From assembly GCA_031082125.1 (NCBI GenBank), contig JAVHLM010000011.1, forward strand, positions 77,575 through 141,574: DNA of 64,000 nucleotides, in the 5' to 3' direction. The position numbers were made by a program, and so were the translations under genes. Every line of letters starts with the position of its first letter. Position 1 is the first letter of the stretch. This stretch comes from Candidatus Eremiobacterota bacterium. GTDB taxonomy: Bacteria; Vulcanimicrobiota; CADAWZ01; Ess09-12. The notes beneath the pieces are model-generated. The model ran no database searches, was not told where the DNA came from, and worked only from the letters and a program-made list of their open reading frames with translations. Shown here piece by piece: positions 9,301-16,324 of this stretch.

Positions 9301-9600
9301 AGCACCCCGTCCTCGCCGTCCAGGAAGGCCCTCGTGGAGCTCTCTGCCTCGTGGTGCGATCCTCTCATTACCATAAGCCGCGACGCCAAAAACAGGGATC
9401 TCGCCATACCGCTTGTGGCCGAGACGCTTGTCTTCATAATGTCCCGCAGGGATCTTGCAGAGGGCCCCGTGAGCCTCTCGAAGATCAAGGAGTATCTGTC
9501 GGCTTCAAGCCTCACTTCCCAGGTGAAGACCGCCCTTGACTCCCTCAAGAGCTATCCCGACCAGGTAATCGCGGAGACAAAGGCGGCGCTCGAGGTGTAG
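6343..9600 (+). CDS. HEPN-like N-terminal domain fused to HEAT repeats
   Basis: The protein has 1085 residues. Its N-terminal 200 residues are helical and contain 'ELINERNRLAHGGG', where Arg133 and His138 fit the R-x4-6-H motif of HEPN RNase or nucleotide-binding domains. Residues 200-330 have an alpha/beta character with 'DLHPFVVFSDRF' and are not recognised. From about residue 345 to 1010 the protein is a chain of HEAT/PBS-lyase-type helical repeats with recurring 'VPxLIxxLxD' and 'GxPAxxxLxxAL' phrases, a likely protein-binding scaffold. It has no signal peptide. The start follows GGAGG. The gene directly precedes the FAD oxidoreductase with one base between them, so the two are probably co-transcribed. 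HEAT assignment is strong; HEPN is inferred from a short motif and helical context. Confidence 0.7.
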   Translation: MVSKLDDKTTTLLKLEYPFPLSYPYFSMRNAEEFKTKLDKSIEVLESLVKYLATITLGSLLRGPVTAEHATFLLSFLPRPSLGTWNAVLRETLSAHHTRPEDLFLPEIYHFYFKANKKQSENAKIIDELINERNRLAHGGGPSSPKDCEAKAEEIAPKIEDLLLNLSFLRDYDLLFIRYSKKEGETYHHSVKRCMGAFAQFENRDISTASAENASHMYLYHRERNALLDLHPFVVFSDRFEGASSQEIFFYNSSQDNKASYMNYQSGHSFKDADLYGDIEALTGKLKAFATVKEVRFEEYRKLVVEAWKFGKVSPEDSEKLARRREELKISPEEGVKVEEEVKEELFLRHMEGLIGLLCDDDRKIEASQTIINTGVKTVPCLIKSLDNEKALDEIVAILAKFGNEAIPSLKEALGDEKRKNGARSALKALGNQAIFELLKDLEKEEEIPGTEETLVFFEGQAVAPLIEVIRAREQRAQEGGMKIVSLREDRAWIRAREILRNIGKPAAEVLVTALDDPLIEGTASQLLSDIGSSSYEPLVKALRDEALKGKALAILGTFGPSTVPVLLEEAGKNDGLSALAEEYILRFGKDSLPYLAEALRLGTCTGLVTTLLARFPDESPPLLIPLLSDESLAPTAESLLLQAGAPAVPPLVKSLGDSTRGERVQALLGRFPPSAVLESLLAEIRLKGKSIIDSTSLAGKIESGMRSVLKDLQKSKIFGSVQETLKIRSDSLEEALKGIRDPFTKRAFSLITSMEPATLSELVAYLDDDQLFDFIRLAFVTVGAKGASVIIDAIPRYTEKARDHAVTILSDMGAPVVPLLITALEDGAKKPVAVSALVATGIPAVKEVANALIDDLKRETLQGILREIGPGSVRECLPFLGVPVIGEALDEVFLSMKTEAITATLVECLEVSSSRAHVVNLLRRFGEKATPALIEGLKKEPLTASLMEVLHSVGPAAVPPLFEKVRGESGAVQSFIKNIFSLGQKSTPSSPSRKALVELSASWCDPLITISRDAKNRDLAIPLVAETLVFIMSRRDLAEGPVSLSKIKEYLSASSLTSQVKTALDSLKSYPDQVIAETKAALEV

Positions 9601-9601
9601 C

Positions 9602-10702
9602 ATGGATGCAGATATCGTCATAATAGGCGCCGGTGTCGTGGGTCTTGCCGTGGCGGCCCATCTTGCCGGCACGGAGAGGGTTCTTTATGTCCTCGAGAGG
9701 AACGAGAAGTTCGGCCAGGAGACAAGCTCCAGGAACAGCGAGGTTATCCACGGGGGCCTTTATTACAGGCCGGAATCTCTCAAGGCACGGCTCTGCCTCG
9801 AGGGGAACAGAATGCTTTATGAGTTCTGCGAGAAGCACGGCATTCCCTCGAGGCGGATTGGGAAGCTCATCGTGGCAAACAGCGACGAAGAAAGGGAAGC
9901 CCTCGAAAATGTGAGGAAAAATGCCGTTGCATCAGGAGTAAAAGGGATCCGATGGCTCACAAGGCAGGAAATCATTTCAATGGAGCCTGCCATTGCCGCA
10001 GAAGAGGCGCTTTTTTCAGAATCTACGGGTATTATTGACTCGCACCGCCTCATGCGCCATTTCCTGGTGAAGGCCGAGGAGCAGGGAGGGCAGGTCGTAT
10101 ACCGCTCCTTTGTATCGGAAGTGGAAAAGCTCGATGACGGCTACAGTGTGAAGGTTGCCCATTCCTGCAGGAACTGCTTTGATTTCACCACCAGGCTTCT
10201 TATAAACTGCGCCGGCCTCGATGCCCACAATATAGCAGCGGCTCTGGGCCACCGCCATCGGATCCACTTCTGCAAGGGAAGTTATTTCAGCGTGGGTAAC
10301 GGAAAAGAGAGGCATATCAGCCACCTTGTCTATCCCCCGCCTGAGATGGCCGGCCTGGGCATACATGCGACACTGGACCTCGGTGGGCGAATGCGCCTCG
10401 GGCCTGACACAGAGTATGTCCAGGACCCTGGAGATTACCATGTTGACGAGACCCGGAGCGATGCCTTCTTTGAGAGAACCCGCCCATTCCTTCCCTTCCT
10501 GGAGGCCCGGGACCTGGCTCCTGACATTGCAGGGATGCGCCCCAAGCTCCAGGGCCCGGGGGAAGGCTTCCATGATTTCCTGATTTTCTTTGATCCGCCG
10601 GGGGCACTGCATCTGCTGGGGATCGAGTCGCCGGGCCTCACCTCGTCGCCTGCCATAGCCCGCCTGGTGGAGGCTATGCTGAAGGAGCAAGACCTCCTCT
10701 GA
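9602..10702 (+). CDS. lhgO: LhgO-type FAD-dependent oxidoreductase
   Basis: The 366-residue protein belongs to the D-amino-acid oxidase superfamily and most resembles L-2-hydroxyglutarate dehydrogenase/oxidase. The FAD-binding Rossmann motif is 'DIVIIGAGVVGLAVAAHLA' at the N-terminus. The family phrase 'SSRNSEVIHGGLYYRPESLKA' follows, and 'FCKGSYFSVG' and 'DIAGMRPKLQGPG' match the substrate and C-terminal FAD regions. LhgO oxidises L-2-hydroxyglutarate to 2-oxoglutarate and passes electrons to the quinone pool; that specificity is from family knowledge. Length is close to the usual 390-420. It starts one base after the HEAT-repeat gene and ends five bases from the convergent folE2. Confidence 0.82.
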   Translation: MDADIVIIGAGVVGLAVAAHLAGTERVLYVLERNEKFGQETSSRNSEVIHGGLYYRPESLKARLCLEGNRMLYEFCEKHGIPSRRIGKLIVANSDEEREALENVRKNAVASGVKGIRWLTRQEIISMEPAIAAEEALFSESTGIIDSHRLMRHFLVKAEEQGGQVVYRSFVSEVEKLDDGYSVKVAHSCRNCFDFTTRLLINCAGLDAHNIAAALGHRHRIHFCKGSYFSVGNGKERHISHLVYPPPEMAGLGIHATLDLGGRMRLGPDTEYVQDPGDYHVDETRSDAFFERTRPFLPFLEARDLAPDIAGMRPKLQGPGEGFHDFLIFFDPPGALHLLGIESPGLTSSPAIARLVEAMLKEQDLL

Positions 10703-10707
10703 AGAGC

Positions 10708-11487
10708 TCAGCGCGACTCACTGTGGTATGCAAAAGCGCTGTGATTATGGATCGACTCCGCTGATTCGCACTCCACCTCGAACCAGTCAATTCTCGAATC
10801 GCTCCTGAGGAGCAGCACGGCATCCCTCACCACGTCCTCGACAAACTTGGGGTTCTCATAGGCCTGCTCCGTCACGTACTTTTCATCGGCCCGCTTCAGG
10901 AGGGGAAATATGGCGGCGCTCCCCAGGGGCTCGAGGCCTGACACGAGCTCCTCGATCCATATGAAAGCGCTTTCAGGGTAGTGGACCCTCACCTTGAGAA
11001 CAGCTCTCTGGTTATGGGCGCCGAAATGGGAGATCTCCCTGCTGCAGGGGCAGAGTATATGGAGAGGGATCTTTACCCCGAGCCGGAACAGGAATTCCTC
11101 TTCCATGAGCACGCCGCTGAACTGGCACTCGTAGTCCAGGAGGCTCATGGCCTCGCTCACAGGAGTGCTCTTGGCAATGAAGTAACGGAAATCCAGCTCA
11201 ATCTCGGCTCTCCGGGCACCAAGGCTCTTTCTCACGGCTTCGAGAATCTCCTTCACCTCAATGCTCGAGAGCTTCCGGCGGCTCCACCCGTAGAGCTCCT
11301 CGACAAACCTGCTCATGTGGGTGCCGCGGCACTCATGGGAAAGGTCGGCCGAGAGGGAAACCCTTGCGAGGACGGGCTGGTACGACCCGTCGGGGACCCT
11401 GATCTCCAGGGGCAGGTAAATATCCTTCACTCCTGCCTTCTGGAGGGTTATTCCACGGTGATCCCGGGAGCCCTGCACATCCTTCAT
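10708..11487 (-). CDS. folE2: GTP cyclohydrolase I, FolE2 type
   Basis: The 259-residue protein is a type IB (FolE2/MptA) GTP cyclohydrolase, which makes 7,8-dihydroneopterin triphosphate from GTP for folate or queuosine synthesis. Typical motifs are 'DHRGITLQKAGVKDIYLP' near the start, 'SLSADLSHECRGTHMSRF' and 'CPCSREISHFGAHNQRA'; the Cys and His residues of these match the metal and active site of the family. The ATG at 11487 overlaps the stop of the upstream solute-binding gene as ATGA, which fixes the start; a longer in-frame reading to 11559 would lie within that gene. It is the last gene of a three-gene operon whose first product is an adenosine deaminase. Confidence 0.9.
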   Translation of the reverse strand: MKDVQGSRDHRGITLQKAGVKDIYLPLEIRVPDGSYQPVLARVSLSADLSHECRGTHMSRFVEELYGWSRRKLSSIEVKEILEAVRKSLGARRAEIELDFRYFIAKSTPVSEAMSLLDYECQFSGVLMEEEFLFRLGVKIPLHILCPCSREISHFGAHNQRAVLKVRVHYPESAFIWIEELVSGLEPLGSAAIFPLLKRADEKYVTEQAYENPKFVEDVVRDAVLLLRSDSRIDWFEVECESAESIHNHSAFAYHSESR

Positions 11488-12701
11488 CGGAGTGCTTCCC
11501 GCTGGTCCCAGGGAGGCATTGGGAATAGAAGAGGTGCCTTGCTGAAGCTGGCGGGCCACACGAGCATGAATTCTCCCTTCTGTACCTGCTGGATAAGGAG
11601 GGGATGGCTGTTCTGGTTGGTATAGCTCTCGAAATGCTCGAATCTTATTTTCCCGAATACGGTATCGGCATCAAGGGCAAGGAGCCTTGTGCGGAGGCCG
11701 TCTCTTGTGAGGGTATCCCCTCCTTCCATGCATTTCGCAAGGACCTGCATGGTGGCATAGGTCTCGGCGCTGTGGTACTCGGGGTACACCCCATAGCGGC
11801 TCCTGAAGGTCTTCACAAAATCCCCCGCACCGGGCCATTCAACAAGGCGGTTCCACTGGGTCACCGTGAAAACATATTCCACATCGCCTTTCCCTTCGCT
11901 CAGAAACTCGCTGAGGCTGAAGCCGGCTCCGCAGCCCGCAAAAACCCGGGGATTCAGTTCCACTTTCCGCGCCGTTCTCATCAGGTTGAGGCCGTCCTCT
12001 TTGTGGGCAATCATCACGATGGCTTCAGGCTTCTTTGCCTTCACCTCCCTGAGGAGAGGCTCAAAAGTGAGGGACTGGTTTTCAAAGCCGCTTGACTGCT
12101 TTATTTCAAACTTCATGTCGGAGGCGTACTTCCTGATGTGCTCCGAAGTTCTCACGCCGAAGTCATCGTTTTCATACAGCACCGCAAGGCTCCTTGTGTG
12201 AGTGCAGTTCTTCAGAAAGTCCAGGACCGTGACGGCATAGTAAGAGGCAGGGGCATTCATCCTGAAGACCCACTTGTAACCCCTCATGGAGATCTCTTCA
12301 GAAGCGCTCGTCGGCGAGATGAGAGGTATCTTTCCCTTCTCGGCCTCTTCTGCGATGGCGATGGTGCAGAGGTTGCTGTAAGAGCCGACAAGGGCCAGCA
12401 TCTCCTTGGACTCGGCAAAGTGCTTCGCTGCTTCCCTGGCTTTGGTCTCATCACCCTGGTCATCTACGTAGACTACCTGGAGCTGGTCTTTAGGCTGCTT
12501 TCCGGCATTCAGGTTCTGGAGCGCCATATCGATTCCCTTTTTCATGGACTCGCCGAAGCTCTTCCTGATGCCGGTAAGAGGAATAATGACACCGATTTTC
12601 CTTTGAGGGGGGCCGCATCCCCCGATTAAAAGGAGCAGAGCCACAAAAGCCGCAAGGACCGCCGCACCCCCGCGGGGAAAAAACCGCCCGAACCCTGCCA
12701 C
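11484..12701 (-). CDS. Branched-chain-amino-acid-type solute-binding lipoprotein
   Basis: The 405-residue protein is a type I periplasmic binding protein of the LivJ/Peripla_BP_6 family. Residues 1-29 form a lipoprotein signal ending in 'LLLLIGGC', so Cys29 is probably lipidated. The mature part opens with 'KIGVIIPLTGIRKSFGESMKKG', then 'VVYVDDQGDETKAREAAKHF' and 'LISPTSASEEIS', all typical of this fold. The start is a GTG whose G is the last base of the upstream stop codon (ta-GTG), with GGGAG before it. No permease or ATPase genes are adjacent. The ligand may be a signal rather than a nutrient; its place between adenosine deaminase and FolE2 suggests a nucleoside-related ligand, but this is a guess. 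Confidence 0.82.
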   Translation of the reverse strand: MAGFGRFFPRGGAAVLAAFVALLLLIGGCGPPQRKIGVIIPLTGIRKSFGESMKKGIDMALQNLNAGKQPKDQLQVVYVDDQGDETKAREAAKHFAESKEMLALVGSYSNLCTIAIAEEAEKGKIPLISPTSASEEISMRGYKWVFRMNAPASYYAVTVLDFLKNCTHTRSLAVLYENDDFGVRTSEHIRKYASDMKFEIKQSSGFENQSLTFEPLLREVKAKKPEAIVMIAHKEDGLNLMRTARKVELNPRVFAGCGAGFSLSEFLSEGKGDVEYVFTVTQWNRLVEWPGAGDFVKTFRSRYGVYPEYHSAETYATMQVLAKCMEGGDTLTRDGLRTRLLALDADTVFGKIRFEHFESYTNQNSHPLLIQQVQKGEFMLVWPASFSKAPLLFPMPPWDQREALR

Positions 12702-13918
12702 TATTCTCCCTCACTTTTCACATAAGCCTTGTTCACCTCTTCCAGGGCATCCTTGTACTTCAGCTCCCGGGCGACCCTGGAGCGAAGGTTTCGCATGGAA
12801 TTGTAGGAGTTGAGCGCCTCGGGGTAATAGCAGTTGTAAAGAGCGCTGTTAAAGCCGTGGGTGATGAGGATCTTTATATGGTTGAGATCGAGGGAGAATG
12901 CCTTCGCCGCTATATAGAGCTCCTTGGTGACGGTGGTATCGGATACGAGCCTGTTGTCGGTGCAGAGAGTGGTGCGCAGGCGGTTCTCCAGGTATATCCT
13001 GAGAGGGTGGGACTCATAGGTATTATGCTCGGGATTGGTCTGCAGGTTGCTCGTAAGGCACACCTCGATGGGGATCCTCTCATTCATGAAATATGACATG
13101 AGAAGGGGATCCTTGTAAAGATTCGTGCCATGGCCTATCCTCTTTACATTGTTGCAGGTGACGGCCTGCTGGATGCTCTCGGGGCCGAAAGCCTCACCGG
13201 CATGGACCGTTATGGGGATATATCCGTTCGTCACAATGGAAAAGGCCTTTTTGTAGCGCTTCGGCGGGTTGTCCATCTCGGCGCCCGCCAGGTCGAATCC
13301 CACGATATGGTGATCCTTTTTGGCCATCTCGACGGCGTGCATGGCCGTCTCAACTGCCATGAGGACTGATGCGCTGTCGTGAGTAGCGTAAGGAAGGGAT
13401 TTCATGAGGTTATCCTCTATGCCGCATGACACATAATGGCGCATGGCGCATATTATTATGCCTGTCACCATGTCATATTTCCCCTCTGCCCTCGCAAGGC
13501 CCCTGCACACGGCGGAGGTGATGCTCTCCATGTCGAGCCCCTTGTTGGTATGAAGAATCGGGGCAAAACGCACTTCGAGGTACCTTACGTTTTCCTGTGC
13601 GGCGTCCTCTGCAACTTCAAAGGCTATCCTTTCCAGTGATGCCTCGTTCTGCATCACTGAAGTGGTTATCTCAAAGGCCTTGAGATATTCGGGAAGGGAC
13701 TTGTTCTTCGCGTAGACAAGGTTATCTTTCACGAGAAGCTTTGAGAGCTCTTCCCTGCTGACAGGATAGGGCATGCCCTGTTCCTTGATGAGCTCGACAA
13801 TAGTATCTATCCTCAGGGAGCCGTCGAGGTGGCAGTGCAGATCCGTCTTTGGAAGGCGGAATATCTCCTGGTAAAGGGGATCAGATTTATCGACCTCCAG
13901 GCGCTTTTCCTTCTTCAT
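12701..13918 (-). CDS. Adenosine deaminase family amidohydrolase
   Basis: The 405-residue protein is a metal-dependent deaminase of the adenosine/AMP deaminase family, which hydrolyses the amino group of adenosine-type substrates. The zinc ligands and catalytic residues are visible as 'KTDLHCHLDGS' (HxH), 'VHAGE', 'RIGHGTNL' and 'CTDNRLVSDTT'. Family members usually have 'TDDP' at the last site; the 'TDN' here suggests a divergent subgroup, and the preferred base could differ. The start at 13918 has AAAGGAG eight bases ahead; an in-frame ATG five codons upstream overlaps that site and is unlikely. It is the first gene of the operon with the solute-binding lipoprotein and folE2. Confidence 0.85.
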   Translation of the reverse strand: MKKEKRLEVDKSDPLYQEIFRLPKTDLHCHLDGSLRIDTIVELIKEQGMPYPVSREELSKLLVKDNLVYAKNKSLPEYLKAFEITTSVMQNEASLERIAFEVAEDAAQENVRYLEVRFAPILHTNKGLDMESITSAVCRGLARAEGKYDMVTGIIICAMRHYVSCGIEDNLMKSLPYATHDSASVLMAVETAMHAVEMAKKDHHIVGFDLAGAEMDNPPKRYKKAFSIVTNGYIPITVHAGEAFGPESIQQAVTCNNVKRIGHGTNLYKDPLLMSYFMNERIPIEVCLTSNLQTNPEHNTYESHPLRIYLENRLRTTLCTDNRLVSDTTVTKELYIAAKAFSLDLNHIKILITHGFNSALYNCYYPEALNSYNSMRNLRSRVARELKYKDALEEVNKAYVKSEGE

Positions 13919-14092
13919 ATGAGCTCCTTTCACTTGATTTCCATGTATCTTCTATCTACAGTGGGCCATTCCTGCCGTACGCCCCGGGGCTTCAGCCTTC
14001 ATCAAAAGGAGTTCTCAGGATCTTTCACGAATCTCACCGGAAACTCCAGCAGGAAAGTCCTGGTGATTCGACACTCAGAGAGGAAAGGGCTG

Positions 14093-15379
14093 ATGACAAG
14101 GTTTATTACCCCTGACAGGGCGCTTTTTGTGCTCCTCTGCTTTGAAGGGCCTGATCTCTATTCGCAGGCCGGCGGGCTCGGCATAAGGATGACCGAGCTT
14201 TCGAGGGTGCTCTCGGAGCAGGGCTTCATCAACCATTTCTTCTTCATCGGCGACTGTAACCTGCCGGGAGAGGAGAAAAACTATGGCCGCAAGCAGGTGC
14301 TCCACCGCTGGTGCCAGTGGGTAAGCGGCTACCACCCCGAGGGCGTTTACGAGGGAGAGGAAGGAAAGCGCAACGAGTGGGACAAATCCCTTCCTCCCTA
14401 CCTTGTCGAGCATATCATAAAGCCTGCGGCCTGCGAGGGCCGGCCCATCGTCATACTTGCCGAGGACTGGCACACGGCAAGGACCGTGCATATCCTTGAC
14501 GCTCTTCTGAGGGAGCAGGGCCTGAGAGACAGCTGCATCATTCTCTGGAATGCCAACAACGAGTTCGGCTTTCACCACGTGGACCTGCGGGCTCTTGACG
14601 CCATCTGCACCGTCACCACCGTAAGCTCATTCATGAGAAGGCGCCTCCTCCCTTACGGCGTCGATCCCCTGGTGCTCCCCAATGGCATACCCGGGAGAAT
14701 CATAGGGTCCGTCGATCCTTTCCGCAAGCATATCCTGAGGGAGAGCTTCAGGGGCCTCCTCCTTCAGAAGACCGGCCGTTTCGACCCCAACAAGCGCTGG
14801 ATGGAGGCAATTCACGCCCTGGCCATCCTCAAGGAGAGCGGGGCCATGCCCCACCTCGTGATGAGGGGAGGCCGTGAGCCTTACAGGAGGGAAGTAATGG
14901 GCCTCGTGGAGCGCCTGGGCCTCTCCCATGCCGTCATAAGGGTCTGTGATCCCTCATACGAGCATATTCTTAATGCCCTGAGGCATCACAGCCAGGCCGA
15001 TATAATCGAGATGGACTTCTATGTGCCCGAGGAGTTTCTGATGCTTCTTTACGGTACTGCCGACACGGTGCTGGCCAATTCTGGCTACGAGCCTTTCGGC
15101 ATCGTGGGGCTCGAGGTCATGGCCAAGGGGGGAATAGCTATCGTGGGTGACACGGGGGAAGATTATGCAAGGAGCTTCTTTAACAGCTTCCGTGTCCAGA
15201 ACGATGATCCTGCCGAGCTCGTCTCATTCATACTCCGCGTCAACCTGGACAGGGGCCTCCATAATTTCATGAGGAACAATGCCCTGATTACAGCCCGTGA
15301 ATATGTATGGGAAAATGTGCTGGACAAGCTGATCTTCATGGTGGAGGAGATCGGTACTGCCTTAGGGCAGCTTGTCTAG
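14093..15379 (+). CDS. GT-B glycosyltransferase (GT4/glycogen-synthase-like)
   Basis: The 428-residue protein has the two-Rossmann GT-B layout. The N-terminal part has 'DLYSQAGGLGIRMTELSRVL', comparable to the glycine-rich acceptor loop of GT4/GT5 enzymes. The C-terminal part has 'LANSGYEPFGIVGLEVMAKGG', the E-x7-E type nucleotide-sugar site. The segment 'KTGRFDPNKRWMEAIHALAIL' begins the donor-binding domain. It has no membrane segment or signal peptide. Donor and product are not known. The ATG at 14093 follows GAGGAAAGGG; the frame is open much further upstream, but that stretch overlaps the divergent deaminase gene. Confidence 0.8.
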   Translation: MTRFITPDRALFVLLCFEGPDLYSQAGGLGIRMTELSRVLSEQGFINHFFFIGDCNLPGEEKNYGRKQVLHRWCQWVSGYHPEGVYEGEEGKRNEWDKSLPPYLVEHIIKPAACEGRPIVILAEDWHTARTVHILDALLREQGLRDSCIILWNANNEFGFHHVDLRALDAICTVTTVSSFMRRRLLPYGVDPLVLPNGIPGRIIGSVDPFRKHILRESFRGLLLQKTGRFDPNKRWMEAIHALAILKESGAMPHLVMRGGREPYRREVMGLVERLGLSHAVIRVCDPSYEHILNALRHHSQADIIEMDFYVPEEFLMLLYGTADTVLANSGYEPFGIVGLEVMAKGGIAIVGDTGEDYARSFFNSFRVQNDDPAELVSFILRVNLDRGLHNFMRNNALITAREYVWENVLDKLIFMVEEIGTALGQLV

Positions 15380-15476
15380 CCCTTTACTTTTTCTCCCAGG
15401 TCGTGATAATACTTCATGACGTGAAAAGGGAGAGTGTTTCCTCACTTATCCCTGTACCATGAAAGGAGCTGTTATT

Positions 15477-15722
15477 ATGAGCTTTACCTCTTCAGACCCA
15501 GTTTCTTCCGTCAGCCAGGGCGACTGGACAGTGGGCACGGGCAGAAAAGCCTCGCAGATGGATGCGCAGAATTCCGAGTATGCGGATCAGATGTCACAGT
15601 CCCGGGAAGCCCAGGCAAACCAGAAGGCTGAAGCGGAAAAAATGCAGGCGGACCGTGAAAAAACCATGGCAGAGTCGCAGAACAAGGTGATACAGGCCCA
15701 GGCACAGCAGGCAGCGGGTTAG
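15477..15722 (+). CDS. Small Gln/Ala-rich coiled-coil protein
   Basis: An 81-residue protein of unknown function. The first 30 residues are Ser/Gly-rich ('SSDPVSSVSQGDWTVG') and the rest, from about residue 35, is a charged, Gln- and Ala-rich helix that could form a coiled coil. It has no Cys, no signal peptide and no membrane segment. The ATG at 15477 has AAAGGAG eight bases ahead; an in-frame ATG at 15459 sits on that site. The gene ends five bases from the convergent zinc-ribbon gene. The spacing and Shine-Dalgarno site support a real gene. Confidence 0.6.
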   Translation: MSFTSSDPVSSVSQGDWTVGTGRKASQMDAQNSEYADQMSQSREAQANQKAEAEKMQADREKTMAESQNKVIQAQAQQAAG

Positions 15723-15727
15723 CAGAA

Positions 15728-16246
15728 TCAGGCGAAGCTTTCGGTATGATGGCTCCCCCTCATCCCCAGCACCCTGTTCACTTCCTGTCCTACGTCAATG
15801 GAGTGGTTCAGGATGTCTGTGGCCTGGGAGGCAAGCTGGAGGCCTTCGTCAAGACAGAGGGTTGATCCCTCTTCGGTATTCTCAATGTACCGGACCATCT
15901 CTGCCAGCGCTTCGAGCATCATCTCGGCGCCCCTGAGCGCCGAGCCATATTCTTCATCAATGAGAGCCTCCAGTTCGGGATCACTGAAGGGGGTTCTTTC
16001 CATTTCTCTGAGGGTAACAAGGCTTGCCTCAACTTTATTCCCGATTCCCGAAAGGACCTGGAGAAACTCATCGGGCGAGATTATGGCCTCCTTCAGGTCA
16101 AGACAGGCAGCTTCAAGTGTTGCAAGGTGTCCCCTCTTCTGCTGCGGGAGCGTGAGGCCTTCTGGTATCCTGGGAAGCACGGCGCCGCAGCTCATGCAGA
16201 CTCCATCGCCTTCGAAATTCTGTGTTCCGCACCGTACGCAAATCAT
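15728..16246 (-). CDS. Zinc-ribbon protein of unknown function
   Basis: The 172-residue protein begins with a compact zinc ribbon, 'MICVRCGTQNFEGDGVCMSCGAVLP', with two CxxC pairs. The remainder is predicted helical and acidic, with no known domain. It lies 78 bases after the giant HD-GYP gene on the same strand and could be co-transcribed with it. Zinc-ribbon plus helical proteins of this size often bind protein partners; no specific role can be assigned. Confidence 0.65.
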   Translation of the reverse strand: MICVRCGTQNFEGDGVCMSCGAVLPRIPEGLTLPQQKRGHLATLEAACLDLKEAIISPDEFLQVLSGIGNKVEASLVTLREMERTPFSDPELEALIDEEYGSALRGAEMMLEALAEMVRYIENTEEGSTLCLDEGLQLASQATDILNHSIDVGQEVNRVLGMRGSHHTESFA

Positions 16247-16324
16247 GGGGACCTCGCTTCTGTGGGGAAATAGTTCTCTTCAGGGGAGGGTGATCCCTTT
16301 TTCGCAGGGGCTCACTGGTATGGT

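Noticed and set aside
15383..15410. TTTACT-16-GATAAT as a promoter for the small Gln-rich gene
   Set aside because: Both boxes are weak and the spacing is short; not enough to call.
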